NCBI GenBank assembly: GCA_030762935.1
Contig: CM060890.1
Coordinates: forward strand, 63,676,765 to 63,740,764
Reading direction: 5' to 3'
Source: Hymenopus coronatus
Taxonomy: Eukaryota > Arthropoda > Insecta > Mantodea > Hymenopodidae
DNA: 64,000 bases
This document shows, in pieces, positions 35,293 to 47,573 of this stretch; positions within the stretch are counted from its first letter, which is position 1; each line of letters starts with the position of its first letter. The notes under the pieces were generated by a model. It searched no databases and was not told where the DNA came from. It saw only the letters and a list, made by a program, of their open reading frames with translations. The position numbers and the translations under genes were made by a program.

Positions 35293-35418
35293 AACTAAAA
35301 GTGTTTGGGAAACAATTAATATGTAACTTGTATAGGATAGGACGTTTTCCTTACACGTTTTATTGTCCACCGGATTTCTCAAATCCAGTTCCTGAGAGAT
35401 GTCCGGGTCCAGTTTCGT

Positions 35419-35556
35419 CATGCGCATTTGTTCGTCCATGTTGAATATTTCACACTTATTTCTTACAATTACTTCTATTAGTTGACGGAAAATTTCTGCA
35501 GGTTTCAACTCCCGAGCATTCAAAATTCCAATCAGCGGTGCTTTGTATCGCTCAGT
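35419..35556 (-). pseudogene. possible mariner-type transposase N-terminal fragment
   Basis: Within a 160-codon minus-strand open frame (35236-35718), the segment ILNARELKPAEIFRQLIEV resembles the first helix-turn-helix of a mariner transposase subgroup (pattern ...FL.A..LKPAEIHRQL..VYG...). The following DEQMRM falls where a VRKW-type motif would stand. The rest of the frame matches nothing known to me and no catalytic motifs are present. Confidence 0.45.
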
Positions 35557-35719
35557 TTCTTTTGAACAATTACAGAGTACACGATCTAGATTGGTACTCA
35601 CACAACACAGAGAAAAGGGGTTGAGGAAATGATACAACCTTGAATAGAAGAAAAACAACAATCTGCGCAAAAGAGGAATGCGGTATTGATTCTTACTTCT
35701 TGGGTTAACCCCATACAAA

Positions 35720-36854
35720 GCCTACTAAAGCAGGGTGTTCGCAACACCTGAGGGGAGAGATAAAGAAAAGACCAAACTGGAGATTTTGGCAAATTAAAGT
35801 TTGAGGGTCCCAAAAGCATCTCAGCACAACCTCCGCAATGCAGATTTTGGGCTGCATCAAATGGCAGCCTTGATTGAAATAACCATATTCAGCGAGTATA
35901 GAAAGGAATTGTATAATATTAAAAAGTGCTGAAGGTTTCTGTATTTAACTCTCAGTTGAAGATACTCGTGTTTTCAACTGAACATTAATGGATTGTCAGT
36001 CGCTAAACGAAAGCGAAATTAGCTTTTATTAAATAGGTCTATTTCTGTTGAAGCTTGCTGAAATTGCATTACTTTACGTACACTACTCAGGAGCACTTAA
36101 GACTAACTCTACCGTAAAGCAAAACTGCTATATGATGTTTAATTATTATTATTGTTGTTGTTACACAATTCCTACATTTAGTCTCATTTATTTAATATCT
36201 TTTCTGAACCGTTCTTCAAAATATTTGATTTTGTTCTACCATCAGTGTCCTCTGTTTTAAAAATGTAAAGGCAGCAGTGTTATAGAATGGTTAAGATTGG
36301 AGTTCAAACATAATGCTAGACATAGTAAGAAAAATGCGACTGCTCTCAACAAGAAAGGACAGAAAAAGCAGAATAAAAGATATATAACGAATGCCATTTC
36401 ATGCGATGATAAAATCAACTTAAGCAGACAAGCAGGAATGGTCCTGAACGTTGGAACATTTATTTCCTTATTTGGGTCTTTCTCAACTTTAAGTAACTGT
36501 TTTAATGCCTGTTTGCTTCTTTTGTCGGTTATACAAAATGGAAGTCGTAATTACTTTTAGTTATTTTATGCATAGGAATTGCACAAAAATCGTCCTTGGA
36601 GAAACTCAAGGTTGAAGACACCATATAGATTGCGAACTTATAATCAACTTGACGCTTCTAAACAGAGTTCCAAGATTCCACTTCTGTATTGGGGTGCAGT
36701 TACCTTTATTTCGGAGTATTTCCTACTCCGCAAAGAATCTGAAATATAGAAACACGAAAGTAAAATATGAATGAATTTCAACGTTAAAGAGCTAAAACGC
36801 AATATATAATTCAATATAGGTTTATCACATCTGACACAGCTCAGATCTGAGTAT
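35720..36854. other. unassigned region
   Basis: AT-rich with scattered short frames. None is convincing and no repeat landmark is seen. Confidence 0.45.
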
Positions 36855-36997
36855 ATATATACAAACTATCTTTTTCTTAAAGCACTTTTTTGGGGGGTTC
36901 ACGGGTGCTCAAAACATGTATTTCCAGTGAAATCTCGGTATCGAATTTGTGAGTGGAATATAATACCTTCTCCACCTACTGCTAGAGAATGTAAAAA
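36855..36997 (-). mobile_element. family H copy 18, head fragment
   Basis: GGTGCTCAAAACATGTATTTCC, then TGAAATCTCGGTATCGAATTT and CCTTCTCCACCTACTGCTAG: only the head-proximal 140 bp of an inverted copy. Confidence 0.75.
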
Positions 36998-37999
36998 CGG
37001 CTAAAGAAGACACACAAGGCAAGGAAGTCACAAAAATAATGATGTAAAGTCGAAAACATGTCCTAAAATTGAAATTAGCAGAAAATGAACAATAATGGCT
37101 TAATAACTATGCATGTTCATAATCTGCGCCCCATGATAAGGATTTCTGTACATGTTGCCAAAGCCTATGTATGATACAGCAATTAATATGACATATTATT
37201 AGAATTCGGTCACTGACTATTACATGACAACAGCGTCCTCAGTTAAAAATTTTCACAAAGCAGAATTCACTTAAGCTTTAGGCTACAATCAGGTAATAAG
37301 CGAGTCCTGCTCAGTAGCTGCCTACCGCACTTTCTTTAATGTCAGGATAGCTAAGCTTTAACTATAAGGGATTTCATGCAAGCAACTGTTAACCACGAAT
37401 TTTCTGGTCACCTTGCGTTTGGGGCATCGCTGTTGTAGATTAAACTTCGATACTCTGCGAATGTTTTATTAAATCGTGGCCTCCCAAGTGGACCGTGCTG
37501 CATCCTTCTTTACCTAAAGAGCAAAATTGATGCCTGCGAGTCGGGTTTCTTTCAAGTAAATGAAAGGGTGTTCTTAGCAATTCAAAATGTATACCGCACG
37601 AGGTTAAATGAAATGATAAGTGTGAGAAAAAGCGTTTTACATCTGCCGTAGGTAAGCTACTTGATAATGTTGGTTCAAAGTTGCGAGTTTCTTTATTACA
37701 GTCTTTGCTGCATGTTTAATCTCTTATTAAAATCTCTGCGCTCAGCCACCCAGGTTGAGGGAACTTCAACCATAACAAGCTCCTTTCTCATAAATTGGGT
37801 TGATAAACTCTCTCAGAAAGGAATTTAGTTAGTTAGGTTTTCTCTAACACGGGAGTAATTATTTACTTATTACACATATTTTATGATGATGCGTAACACT
37901 GTATTATTATAAGAGTTCAATGCTTTCTTGTCTTATGCGTCTTTCTCTTACACATATGGTAATGTATTCAACAATGAGCGAAATGGGTAAGGATTTTGT
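36998..37999. other. unassigned region
   Basis: No supported feature across about 1 kb of AT-rich DNA. Confidence 0.45.
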
Positions 38000-38110
38000 C
38001 GTGGCCCGCATTCGGGAGGTCGTGGGTTCGATTCCATGGCAATCCTAGCTGATCCATTGGTTTTTTCGGGGTTTCCCCAAGTCACCAGACGAATGCTGGG
38101 TATTTTTATT
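38000..38110 (+). repeat. tRNA-derived SINE fragment
   Basis: GTCGTGGGTTCGATTCC is a strong B box. It is followed by TTTTTTCGGGGTTTCCCC and AAGTCACCAGACGAATGCTGGG, a type of SINE body also suggested by SINE-E. The A box region is degenerate. Confidence 0.6.
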
Positions 38111-38480
38111 ACACTCCCAAATTTTCTGGTTCACAATTACCTGTTCACATATTTTCCTAGTCATCTCTTTTAGAGTTGAAGCACCAGGTGCAGTGTTCGA
38201 CGGGTTGCGGCTGGATGATGGTTTATTCCTGGCATTGTCGTCGGTACCGCTCGAGTGAGACCCGCCTTCAGGACATGCTGCTCCCATTGAGGAACCGCCG
38301 GAGGTTGGAGCTCATGAGTACCGCTCGGACGTCGTCGTAATCGCTCTATCTGTAACCGTTAGAGACCCGTCCATACCTGCATCCACCGTCATACGAATCT
38401 AGACGCCCTTCGAGTTCTCCCCTCATCCCTTTCTCCCGCAGGTCACAAAAGAGGCAAAGGGCCACAAGGACTTACATCCG
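38111..38480. other. GC-richer block after the SINE fragment
   Basis: More GC-rich than the flanks. It may be a continuation of the SINE or another retroposed piece. No family recognised. Confidence 0.3.
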
Positions 38481-39538
38481 ATGTTCTGTCCCAGTATCCT
38501 GGGGCCCCGTCTATGGGTAATCCTAACCTTAATGTATTCCATATTAGGAATATTCGAGTTTATGCACATATGTATAGCATAATGATAATCTGATATCATA
38601 GTCATATTCTACCTATAAAAACAAGAAATAACTTATCAGAAAAAAATAATTTTTTGGTACCAGGCCCTGTGCAACCTCCCTTTAAGAGCTAGTCACTATA
38701 TGATAGTGACTCCATTCTCCTTATGTGACCATGAGGGGGCGGAGAGCATTAACAACCTTGATCGTAATAGAGATCAAACTAACAAATATATAAACCTCGG
38801 CCATAAGCTTTCTTTTACTTTACATGTAACAAAAGCTGGAAGTTGTTATATAGAATCGACAATTGCAATCAAACGGTATCTAATCATGGGAAGTCGTAAA
38901 ATAATAGCACTTTGACACTTAAGTTGCTGATTAATAGAAGTAAAGTCAACTTAGCGATATTTAAATTTGTGTGGTCATAGCTCCAAATGTTTATTATTAG
39001 CATGGTTCCTGGAGTTTCCAATTTTCAATATGAAAAACAAAATCTACTGCGAAGGTAGTACAAGATAAAATAAAATCGAATATAAACAACAGAGGCGAAT
39101 AAAACAAAACAAATAAAATACCTTGAAATACTCTTTCACTTAATAGCGGAAATCATAAAAAGATTTTTAAGTAAAAGTACTTCCCGCAACACTGACTAAT
39201 GCTGTCCTAAGCTGCTCCAGTAAAAAAAATTACCTTATTTTCGAAGTTATCAGTTTAATTAATCACAGACTTTAGAATGTTATGGAGGGGTTATTGATCT
39301 TCAGTCGACCACACAACTGCTATATGTGCTACACACAAACTAAGGTGCTTCTTTCAGCTGAAGGAATGACAAAACTTGTGCGGAAAACCGTGGTTTGAGT
39401 CCCGTCTGTTGCATTGAACTTTTCGGATACAAGATTTTTCCAAAACCTAAAATGCACAAAGAACCCATTATCTATGTATAGATGCTAACAGAGGCGGTTC
39501 GTCCGCAAGAGCTACAGTACTCCCACTTTAATAGTGTA
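38481..39538. other. unassigned region
   Basis: AT-rich. GTGGTTTGAGTCCCGTC near 39391 weakly resembles a B box. Otherwise nothing recognised. Confidence 0.4.
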
Positions 39539-39552
39539 TATATTTATAAACA

Positions 39553-39860
39553 CCAAGCGGGAGACACGGGTTCGATCCCCAGTACCGGCGTGGGGATTTT
39601 TCCCCCGCTGGGAGACCTGGCCCGGGTTGCACTCAGCCTCGTAAGGTCCCTGGGGGGCCAATTGAGGAGCTTCTTGATGGAGAAGTAGCGGCTTCAGGTC
39701 ATGAGGACCGCATTAACCGGCCGGGAGAGACTCGAGGCGCTGACCACGTCTCACCCTCCAATACTGCACCCCATCCATGACGTCTGTAGTGGACCGAGAT
39801 GGGGGACGCAGCGACCGGGCGGTAGGCCAAGGTTCCCCGTGAGCTGTCGTGCCATGGAGT
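39553..39860 (+). mobile_element. SINE-C copy 2, 5' truncated, 14-bp target duplication
   Basis: Starts inside the tRNA-like head (CCAAGCGGGAGACACGGGTTCG) and runs to CGTGCCATGGAGT. TATATTTATAAACA flanks it exactly (39539-39552 and 39861-39874). Nearly identical to the copy at 33891, with a handful of substitutions. Truncation removes the A box, so it should be unable to start its own transcription. Confidence 0.92.
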
Positions 39861-39874
39861 TATATTTATAAACA

Positions 39875-41520
39875 TTCTTGTTGTAAATTTTAGAGGATTG
39901 CTTGCATCTTTATTTGATATATTTTTCTATTTTCTTAGACAATTCAGACTATATCAGTTATAGAAAATCACCTTTTACCGGGCTTCTGTGTAAACTCCCC
40001 TGACTGAGCAATATTTGACAGTCTCATTAACCTTGGGTGGGCCTATATTACACTTTCACATTTCTGTGTCACAAATGAGATAAAATAGATATGATAAAAC
40101 ATGTTACATTGTAATATAGCATCTTTGATCACATCTAGCTGTGTCATATATTTCTGTGACAAAAGTTAAGCCCACAACTTTGATCACATTTAAGATTAGA
40201 AAATAAAATGGCAGACATTACACATGTTTAGGGGCTACAGCTGAATTGTTCACTTCCTATTATGAATCACATGATATGTGTACAATTCAAAATATAATTA
40301 TTATAGAAACAGAAACAAAATACTGTGTATAAATAAAAGCATAGCAAAATCATTAGTGAAGTGCATGAAGGATATACGGAAAATGATGAGAGGAAAAAAT
40401 AAATATTTTCGAAAGCCAATATTTACAAGAACAAAATGAAAGTTATTATGTCAATCATTAACTACTGTTTTTGTTGCTGCCTTTGTTATTCATACTCATA
40501 AATATAGTAACAATTTTTAAGAAATTGTCTTATTAGGTTAAGGTTGAGGTTAGGTTGTATGAAAATGCTGCAAATGAATGTAATAGAAATTTAAAGTAAA
40601 TGTATTCATAAATAATAATATAATGACACAATTAACATTCTAAATTGATAAAATAGGAAATCATTATTACAACTCATAATGTTAACTGTTGGATATCCTT
40701 TTTAAAATTGTGATAAAATCTGCAATAAAAGGTTTGACGTGGTGTAATCTACTCTACAGTTTGACGTGGTCACAGCATGTGATCAAAGGTTTTATCACTT
40801 TATATGACAGAAATGTGATAGTGCAATATAGGCCTTTGGACTGCAGTGGTAGACAGATCCTTGGATACACTAAAGAAAAGGCGTGAGAACGAAAGGGAGT
40901 AGAGGGGTACTTCAGTTTGAAATAGCGCATGTGGGTGCAAAACTTTGTGGATCGGACGAAATCTTTCTCCCCTCGTACTGTAATGAGTGTAATGCTATTA
41001 AATGGATTTATTCAATTTTTAAAAAATATTTGGCAGATGTTTGTTTAGAGTTCAGATATCTAATAGCACTGTAAAACATTACTACTTCCGGTAGCCAAAT
41101 CCTGACGTTATATTTTTACGTAGCTTGAATAATATCTATTTACTCAAGACGGCTACACTAACAGAATATTTTTAGGTAGCATACCATGGACAAGGGAACT
41201 GTTACCAAATTTGAGAAATATGCATCGTATAGTGTTTTCGTACTACATCTTGTCATCATTGAATAATAGTTAATGTTAAATTCATAAGGTAATTTAATAA
41301 ATTCGATTATTGCTATTATAATTCTTGTTGCTGCTACTATACGTCAAGGTCTATAAGTAACTAAATGGCAAGTTTCTTTGGTATAACAGGTTCAAATGTG
41401 AGCTTTTACGAACTTCAGAATAGAAGATGGACTTCATTTACAGGAAATTAATGTTTACAGTACAGTTAATTTATTGTTGCTACTGCATAAATCAAAATTT
41501 AAGTTTAAACCCTCTCTTTC
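39875..41520. other. AT-rich unassigned region
   Basis: Contains GGTTAAGGTTGAGGTTAGGTT near 40537, a degenerate TTAGG-like tract. Nothing else recognised. Confidence 0.45.
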
Positions 41521-41604
41521 AAAAAAAAAAAAAAATACTATCTATATATGACTCGTATATACGTGGATTCTGAGCATTTTTGACATACTTCTTAAAGCTA
41601 TGAC

Positions 41605-41606
<2 letters not shown>

Positions 41607-41638
<32 letters not shown>
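41607..41638. repeat. (TAA)n microsatellite
   Basis: About ten TAA units. Confidence 0.9.
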
Positions 41639-41736
41639 CTGTTCCTTTCCTTTTATTGCAGTGTAGGCAGAACCTAAAGAAGAAATATACTGAGGTGATA
41701 TTTGTTACTACTTAATACATTACTAAGATGATTGTG

Positions 41737-41740
<4 letters not shown>

Positions 41741-41773
<33 letters not shown>

Positions 41774-41806
41774 TGCGTGGTTTTTTTTTTTTTTTTTTTT
41801 TTTTTC
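41741..41806. repeat. (GA)n followed by poly(T)
   Basis: GA dinucleotide run (41743-41768) then about 25 T. A run of open codons through this tract is an artefact of the repeat. Confidence 0.9.
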
Positions 41807-42246
41807 TTGTGACGCATCTAATGATTGCCATTTTAAAGCAACTTTTTGTATCTTCTCTGCAGCACCTCCAATTCATAAGCTGCCATAAAGAAATTAGCTT
41901 TAATTGTATTAACGATTTACACAACTTTTGAAGAGTTACAAGCAGGTGCAAATCTCGTGAAAGATTTAAAACGAAACAAATATAACAAATAGTGTGAATG
42001 ACGAAATGGGGTAAAATTATTGTCGTGATCGAGGACGCAACATAATACATTAATCCAAAAATAAGGCATGCGGGTCCCCTAGCGAGGATTTTCTGTACCC
42101 ACCAAACTTTAAAAGCCCTGTTTCTTATAAACCTGTTTCGCTAACATGTATTCTTCCGCGCTCCCTTTGTTTCCTCTTTTGGGTAATGTGCAACTGTAAA
42201 TAACGATATACACACTCTGTGCGACAAAAGCTATTATACATAGAGA

Positions 42247-42300
42247 TTGAGTCAGACTGAAAAATGCAATGCCATAGCTAGGATTTGAACCACGGATCCC
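42247..42300 (-). mobile_element. SINE-A arm fragment
   Basis: GAGTCAGACTGAAAAATGC followed by the inverted B box (GGATTTGAACCACGG). Only the outer end of one arm is present. Confidence 0.7.
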
Positions 42301-42957
42301 CTAGTTTCCGTCTACGACTGGTGACAATTATTTCACAGTTACACAGTATATACTCTGTGCTAAGACAGATGCGCGTGTTTTCGACAACAATAAACATAAG
42401 TTTCCTCCTATCCTTTTGTTGATATATATTTACATGCATTTCAGGTATGTTAACCCTATTATTTAATATACTGCTATGCAAATCTATATCTGACAATTCT
42501 CTTCCAATATAATAAGATAGATAATCACGTTATATAAAAAATAACATTTTATTCAATACATGTGGCAGTTACGAGAGCGGGGCAAAGTTAAATGGGCCAG
42601 ATTTTAAAAACTACCTGGTGTCTTGTCACTAGGGTTTACAGAGATAAGCGACTAGGTGAGCGTCCACTAGTCTGGATAGGGAGTAGCAAGATACTTACTT
42701 GTTGGAATCTGAAAATGGTTGTATATGTCGCAAGGGACCAACGGCTTTATCACTCTTCGGAAGGAATCCATTTTTAAGTTTTCAAACCTTTAAAACAATC
42801 TCCTCCGGGATTGATTCCATTATTCCATTTAATACAATAGTTTTACTGGTTATAAGTAAAAGTATTTCGTGTAAACGCGCTGAAAAATGCAAATTATTTA
42901 TTGACTTTTGTTAATTAATGGTTTTATTAATCAAGCCATGTTTAGGACATAAGTTAA

Positions 42958-43425
42958 AGGGTATAGTCAGATTGAAAAATTCAGTGCCGTAGCCGGGCTG
43001 TGAACCATGGATCTCCCGGTCTCAAGCCGGTTGCTCCAACCACTGAGCTACCATAGCAACATACCAGCACATGCCAGCATTAAATCCCTTAACTGACTCG
43101 CATGTTTTCCGCTAAACCACAAGGTGATCGATCGCAAATAATTTTGAGATGACAACCCTAATGGCGACTTAAATGCCATAAGCACTGTAAGTCCCGCGCT
43201 TCATAGTTTAACAGCTACTAGGTCAATTAATAATTAATGTGTGTTTTTTTTTCACACAAACGTGTGCAGGGCACAAGTTGGATAGGTAGAGTCAGACTGG
43301 GATTTGTAAGACGCCATTGAGGTATGTCATCTCAAAATAATTTGAGATCACCTTGTAGCTTACCGGGAAACATGCAAGTCAGGCATTAAATTTTCAGTTT
43401 GACTCTACCTATCCAACTTATTTAT
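42958..43425. mobile_element. SINE-A fold-back element, copy 2
   Basis: The left arm has a minus-strand tRNA-like unit at 42985-43057. The right arm (about 43318-43425) lacks its tRNA-like unit but keeps CTCAAAATAATTTGAGATCAC and GTTTGACTCTACCTATCC. Between the arms lies a further outer-end piece (about 43245-43300, CACAAACGTGTG...GTTGGATAGGTAGAG), as if another copy had inserted or recombined there. Confidence 0.75.
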
Positions 43426-43712
43426 TAACTTCTCTATTTAGTACATTATTACATAAATAGCGAACGTATTGGAATCCACCTCAAAAATTCGATGCTGAGA
43501 TTTTACTGGAAATACAGGTTTGATGGTCTCAGTGAATCGAAAAGAAGCATTTTTTGAAACATACCCTTGCGTGAGTATGTGTGTGTGTGAGCGTGAGAGA
43601 ACACAATAGGTATCTCAAAAACGAAAAGTCGGTTAAATGCTAAACTTGATATTTAAGTTCAGCATCTTCCAAGGATGCGATACGAAGATTTTCAAGAAAT
43701 GTATATAACATG
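43426..43712 (+). mobile_element. family H copy 19, 3' truncated
   Basis: Degenerate head, GTGAGTATGTGTGTGTGTGAGCG tract, then GATGCGATACGAAGATTTTC, stopping at about 43705. Confidence 0.75.
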
Positions 43713-43805
43713 TAGTGTGCGTTTAACTGGTAGAAAATTTTACCCGTGCACCCACTACCTAGAGACTAAAAGAAACCATTAAAGTAGATGCTTCAGGCAG
43801 TTGCC

Positions 43806-44453
43806 ATTTTTACTTTCTCTATACGCTATGTACATAGCGTATAGAGAAAGCAGGTATTGTATTGCACTAAAAATTCTATATAACAGATTTCACCGGTTAT
43901 GCATGTTTTGAGACCCACGAATAAAAGAAACATGTTTAGATACATTTCCGTGTGTGTGCGTATGTGTGTGTGTGTCTATGGGCAGCATAGCCCAAAAACG
44001 AAAGTACATTAAATACCAAACTTGATATTTATGTTCAGTATCTTCCAAGAGTACGACACGAAGATTCTCAGGAAAATCTCTTCGCCCCCACCTACTCTTT
44101 ACATGGAACATCTTTCGAACATTTTTATTTTCTCAAAAAGGGCCCCAACAGTTTTGATTAAAATACCCCTATGTTTAAGATATTTTTATGACAAACGAAA
44201 TGTATATCTTGAATTTTCTGGGAATAGCATCTGAAGACCTCTTCATTCTGGATGACATTTATATAACCGGTAAACCATAAGAGATATACAAATACTTACA
44301 ATAAAAATATAGATATCATTAGAACACACAATTTATGCCATAAACTTGTTTTTGAAGAGTAAACCGTTTTCAACATATTCTGGCTTATTTGTTTATATTT
44401 TAGCCACAAACTTTTCTCAAACGGGAAGATGTCTTTCTTCTCGTTTCTCGTTA
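43806..44453 (+). mobile_element. family H copy 20, tail missing
   Basis: The head has a perfect CTATGTACATAG core with CTCTATACG and CGTATAGAG arms. The body is complete to the ACTTTTCTCAAACGGG landmark and then runs straight into the head of copy 21. Confidence 0.85.
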
Positions 44454-45265
44454 GTTTCCTTACACGTACTACGTACATAGTATATAGAGAAAGTATTGTA
44501 TATTCGATACCGAGATTTCAACAGAAATATATGTTTTTGGATCCCCGAATAAAAAAAAAAAAAAAAAAAATAGAAAATGTCCGTGTGTGTCTGTCGACAG
44601 CATAGCTTCTAAAAACGAAAACTCCTTTAAATACCAAACTTCATCTTTAAGTTCAATATCTTGCAAAGATACGACACGAAGATTTTAAAGAAAATCTCCA
44701 ACTACCGTTTATTTGAAAAAAAAAATCGAAAAATTTGGTTAAAGATATTTACATGATAAATAACAAATAAAATGTATATATTAAACTTTCTGGAAATAGC
44801 TGAAGACCTCTTTATTCTGGATTAATTTGTCTGAATTTTGAATAACTGGTGGACCGTAAGAGATAGACAAAAACTTACTGAACCAAAAAATGTAGATCTC
44901 GTTAAAACACAAACTTTTTTTTTTTTTTTTTTTTGGTGTAGTTGCCCGTTTTCGAGACAATTCTTGTTATTGATTTCAGTTTTAAATAGTTAAAACTTTT
45001 CTCGTACGGAAACTTGTCAACATGTTGGGCAGGTAAAGAATCAGATTTCAATCCCATAGCAGCCACATTTTAAAACATTTAACTGTCGGTTTAGCCTAGC
45101 GTATTCATCTATTTTGTTCTACTTAAAGGAAGTAATAACACCGTTTCTGATAAGTTTGTCTCGATTAGCATAAAATGGACACAAGGATAAGCTTATTAAC
45201 AATAATTTGTTACAGAAACGTAGAGAAAGTCATGTGAATGGAACACATCAACATTTTTATCTCGG
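44454..45265 (+). mobile_element. family H copy 21
   Basis: Starts with the head (ACACGTACTACGTACATAG) without its outermost bases and ends with GTAGAGAAAGTCATGTGAATGGAACACATC. Placed head to tail after copy 20, so the pair looks like insertion into, or recombination with, an older copy. Poly(A) at 44549-44570 and poly(T) at 44916-44934 lie within. Confidence 0.85.
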
Positions 45266-45537
45266 GGGAAAGTGAGTGGGAACGCATGGTCACAAACAAT
45301 TGACATTAACTCTTAATTTTTTAAGATAATGTAATGAAACTTGGATCAGCAATTGTAACACACGTTTTCACTAATCTTAAAAATTTGAAACGATTTTCTG
45401 GACCATAGATACCACCATTTCAAGAGCTAAAATCAATTCAAAATGCTTTCTAGTACATTTTTAAAATTCCAATCAAGCATTGCAATACAGCCTTCTGACC
45501 AAGTTACTTTAAAAGCGATGACAAAATCTGTAAAACA

Positions 45538-45567
45538 ATTCAGTCTGACTCTACTTATCCAATTGAC
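45538..45567 (+). mobile_element. SINE-A outer-end fragment
   Basis: TTCAGTCTGACTCTACTTATCC matches the outermost right arm of SINE-A. It sits 20 bp before the next family H head. Confidence 0.6.
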
Positions 45568-45587
45568 CTATTATGATGTTATTTTTT

Positions 45588-46432
45588 TTACTTTCCATAT
45601 ACGTACTATGTACATAGTGTACAGAGAAGGTATTGCATTGTACCCAAAAATACCGAGATTTCACCGGAAATACACGTTTTGAGACCACCTGAATCTAAAA
45701 AAAGCATTTTTAGAAAAATGTCCGTGTGTGTGTGTCTGTGTGTCTGTGGGCAGCATAGCTCAAAAACGAAAAGACCGTTAAATATCAAATTTGGTATTTA
45801 AGTTCAGTATCTTCCAAGGATGCGACACGAAGATTTTCAAGAAAATCCCCCCCCCCTCCAACTACCCTTCACATGGAAAAAGTTTCGAAAATTTTGATTT
45901 CCTAAAAACTGGCTCTAACGATTTTGATTAAAATATATATTAAAGATATATACTTGACAAATAAATGGTATATCCTGAATTTTCTGGAATAGCCTCTGAA
46001 GACTACTTTATTCTGGATGCATTTTACGGAATTTTGTGTAACTGGTAAACCGTAAGAGATAGACAAAAACTTACCACACAAAAAATGTAGACCACATTAA
46101 AACACACAATTTATGTTGTACACATTTTTTACGTGGCGTAACACGTTTTTTGTTTCAGCCTTAAAAAACTTATACTTTTCTCATACAGGAATTTGTCAAC
46201 TCCTGTCCAAACAAACACAGGAACTTCAGTCACATAGCAACCATCTTTTGCTATCACTTTAACATATGTTACTCCCTTATTTCGTTTCTACTTACAGGGA
46301 AGCAAGTAATAAGACTATTTCTGCTAATTGTTTCTCACTTAGCATGAAGTAAACAGAAGCATAAACTTTTTAACAAACATTTATTGCAGAGATATAGAGA
46401 AAGTCATGTGAATGGATTACATCAGATTTTTT
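45588..46432 (+). mobile_element. family H copy 22, full length
   Basis: T8 precedes ACTTTCC and the ACGTACTATGTACATAG hairpin. All body landmarks are in order, and the tail AGAGAAAGTCATGTGAATGG is followed by TTACATCAGATTTTTTT. About 845 bp, one of the cleanest copies. Confidence 0.9.
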
Positions 46433-46784
46433 TCTGTAGGGACGGGGACGGCCCAAGTTGGTGGAAGGAAGGATATGTCTGAATGATGCTGGGGCAGATA
46501 GAAGAACCAAATGTGTTGCCTGTTTTGTAAATTTAAAATATTAAACATTAAAAATATAAACTCACACAAATAACCACACAGACGGTGCCTGTTTGAAATG
46601 TGGGCACGACATAATTGCATTATTAAGATATTTACTTTTTTGAATGAATTTAGGGACGAAAAAGATAAAACAAAATCGGTTGAAACATGTGTCAAATCTG
46701 ATTATTAAATAAAAATATTAAAAAATTGTATTGCAAAATTTACCTGCATTCCCCCGTAAGTTGTTCAGCACTCCACCTTAGCCT
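46433..46784. other. unassigned region
   Basis: A minus-strand open frame of 92 codons (46417-46695) has no recognised motif and starts inside repeat DNA. I see no supported gene. Confidence 0.4.
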
Positions 46785-46930
46785 TTAACCTCAAGCCTGA
46801 TAGAGAGGCCTCTGAGTAAAATTAAGCGGTCTTTCACGCCCAATATAGAATGGGACGCTGAGGACCGCAGCAGTTAAAGAGCGTCCATAAATAAAACGCC
46901 ATTTCATTTTTTTTTTTTTTTTTTTTTTTC
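46785..46930 (+). mobile_element. SINE-B copy 6, 5' truncated
   Basis: Only the 3' part is present: CAAGCCTGATAGAGAGGCCTC through GTTAAAGAGCGTCCATAAAT, ending in a long T run (about 46908-46930). It shares nearly every base with the copy ending at 34482. Confidence 0.85.
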
Positions 46931-47565
46931 CGCTTTACCCTTGATGTTCTTCGTTAGCAATTGTACGCAAGAACTATGCCTACTCGATTGGTCTCCTTTG
47001 TTGGTCCCTTGCTTAAATGAGGTCGCGTGCCAGATAGATTTATTGCCTTTTCTTTGGCAGGGCTTTCTGGCTGAGAAACGAAGAATAAGGAGTGCTTTAG
47101 AAGGCGTGACTTGAAGTGCTATACCTCTAGAGAGGGTAATGATCAGAAATTACTTCCCTTGTTGCATCACGAGCATAACTAACTTGTATATAAATCCTTA
47201 TCATGGGTCGCAGATTTTCCAAACGCATATTTATTACAGCTTTTTATTTTGTATCGATTTTCTATGTTAGATTTTTTTTCGATTTTGTCACGGTTCTGTC
47301 ATTTTCTTGAGTATAAATTCTATATAGAAACAGTTTTACTGAGATTTTAAGTATGGCAAACTTTTCAAAAATCAGAAATTTCACGATTCAGCTCAGGAAT
47401 ATATCTCAGAACTCAAGAGGATTCATTTTATAGTTAATGCAACTGAAAAACGAAGTTATTGGTTTTCTTTTCAGATTCCTCAAATAGATAATGCAATAAT
47501 TATATTTTAATTCATTTTATAAACTAAATAAAGTATATTAAACTATATAAATATTGTAAACTATA
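46931..47565. other. unassigned region
   Basis: No recognised feature. Confidence 0.45.
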
Positions 47566-47573
47566 TAATTATT

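Noticed and set aside
42728..42775. Possible SINE-B fragment (GGGACCAACGGCTTTA...)
   Set aside because: Only about 40 bp of partial similarity; too short to support.
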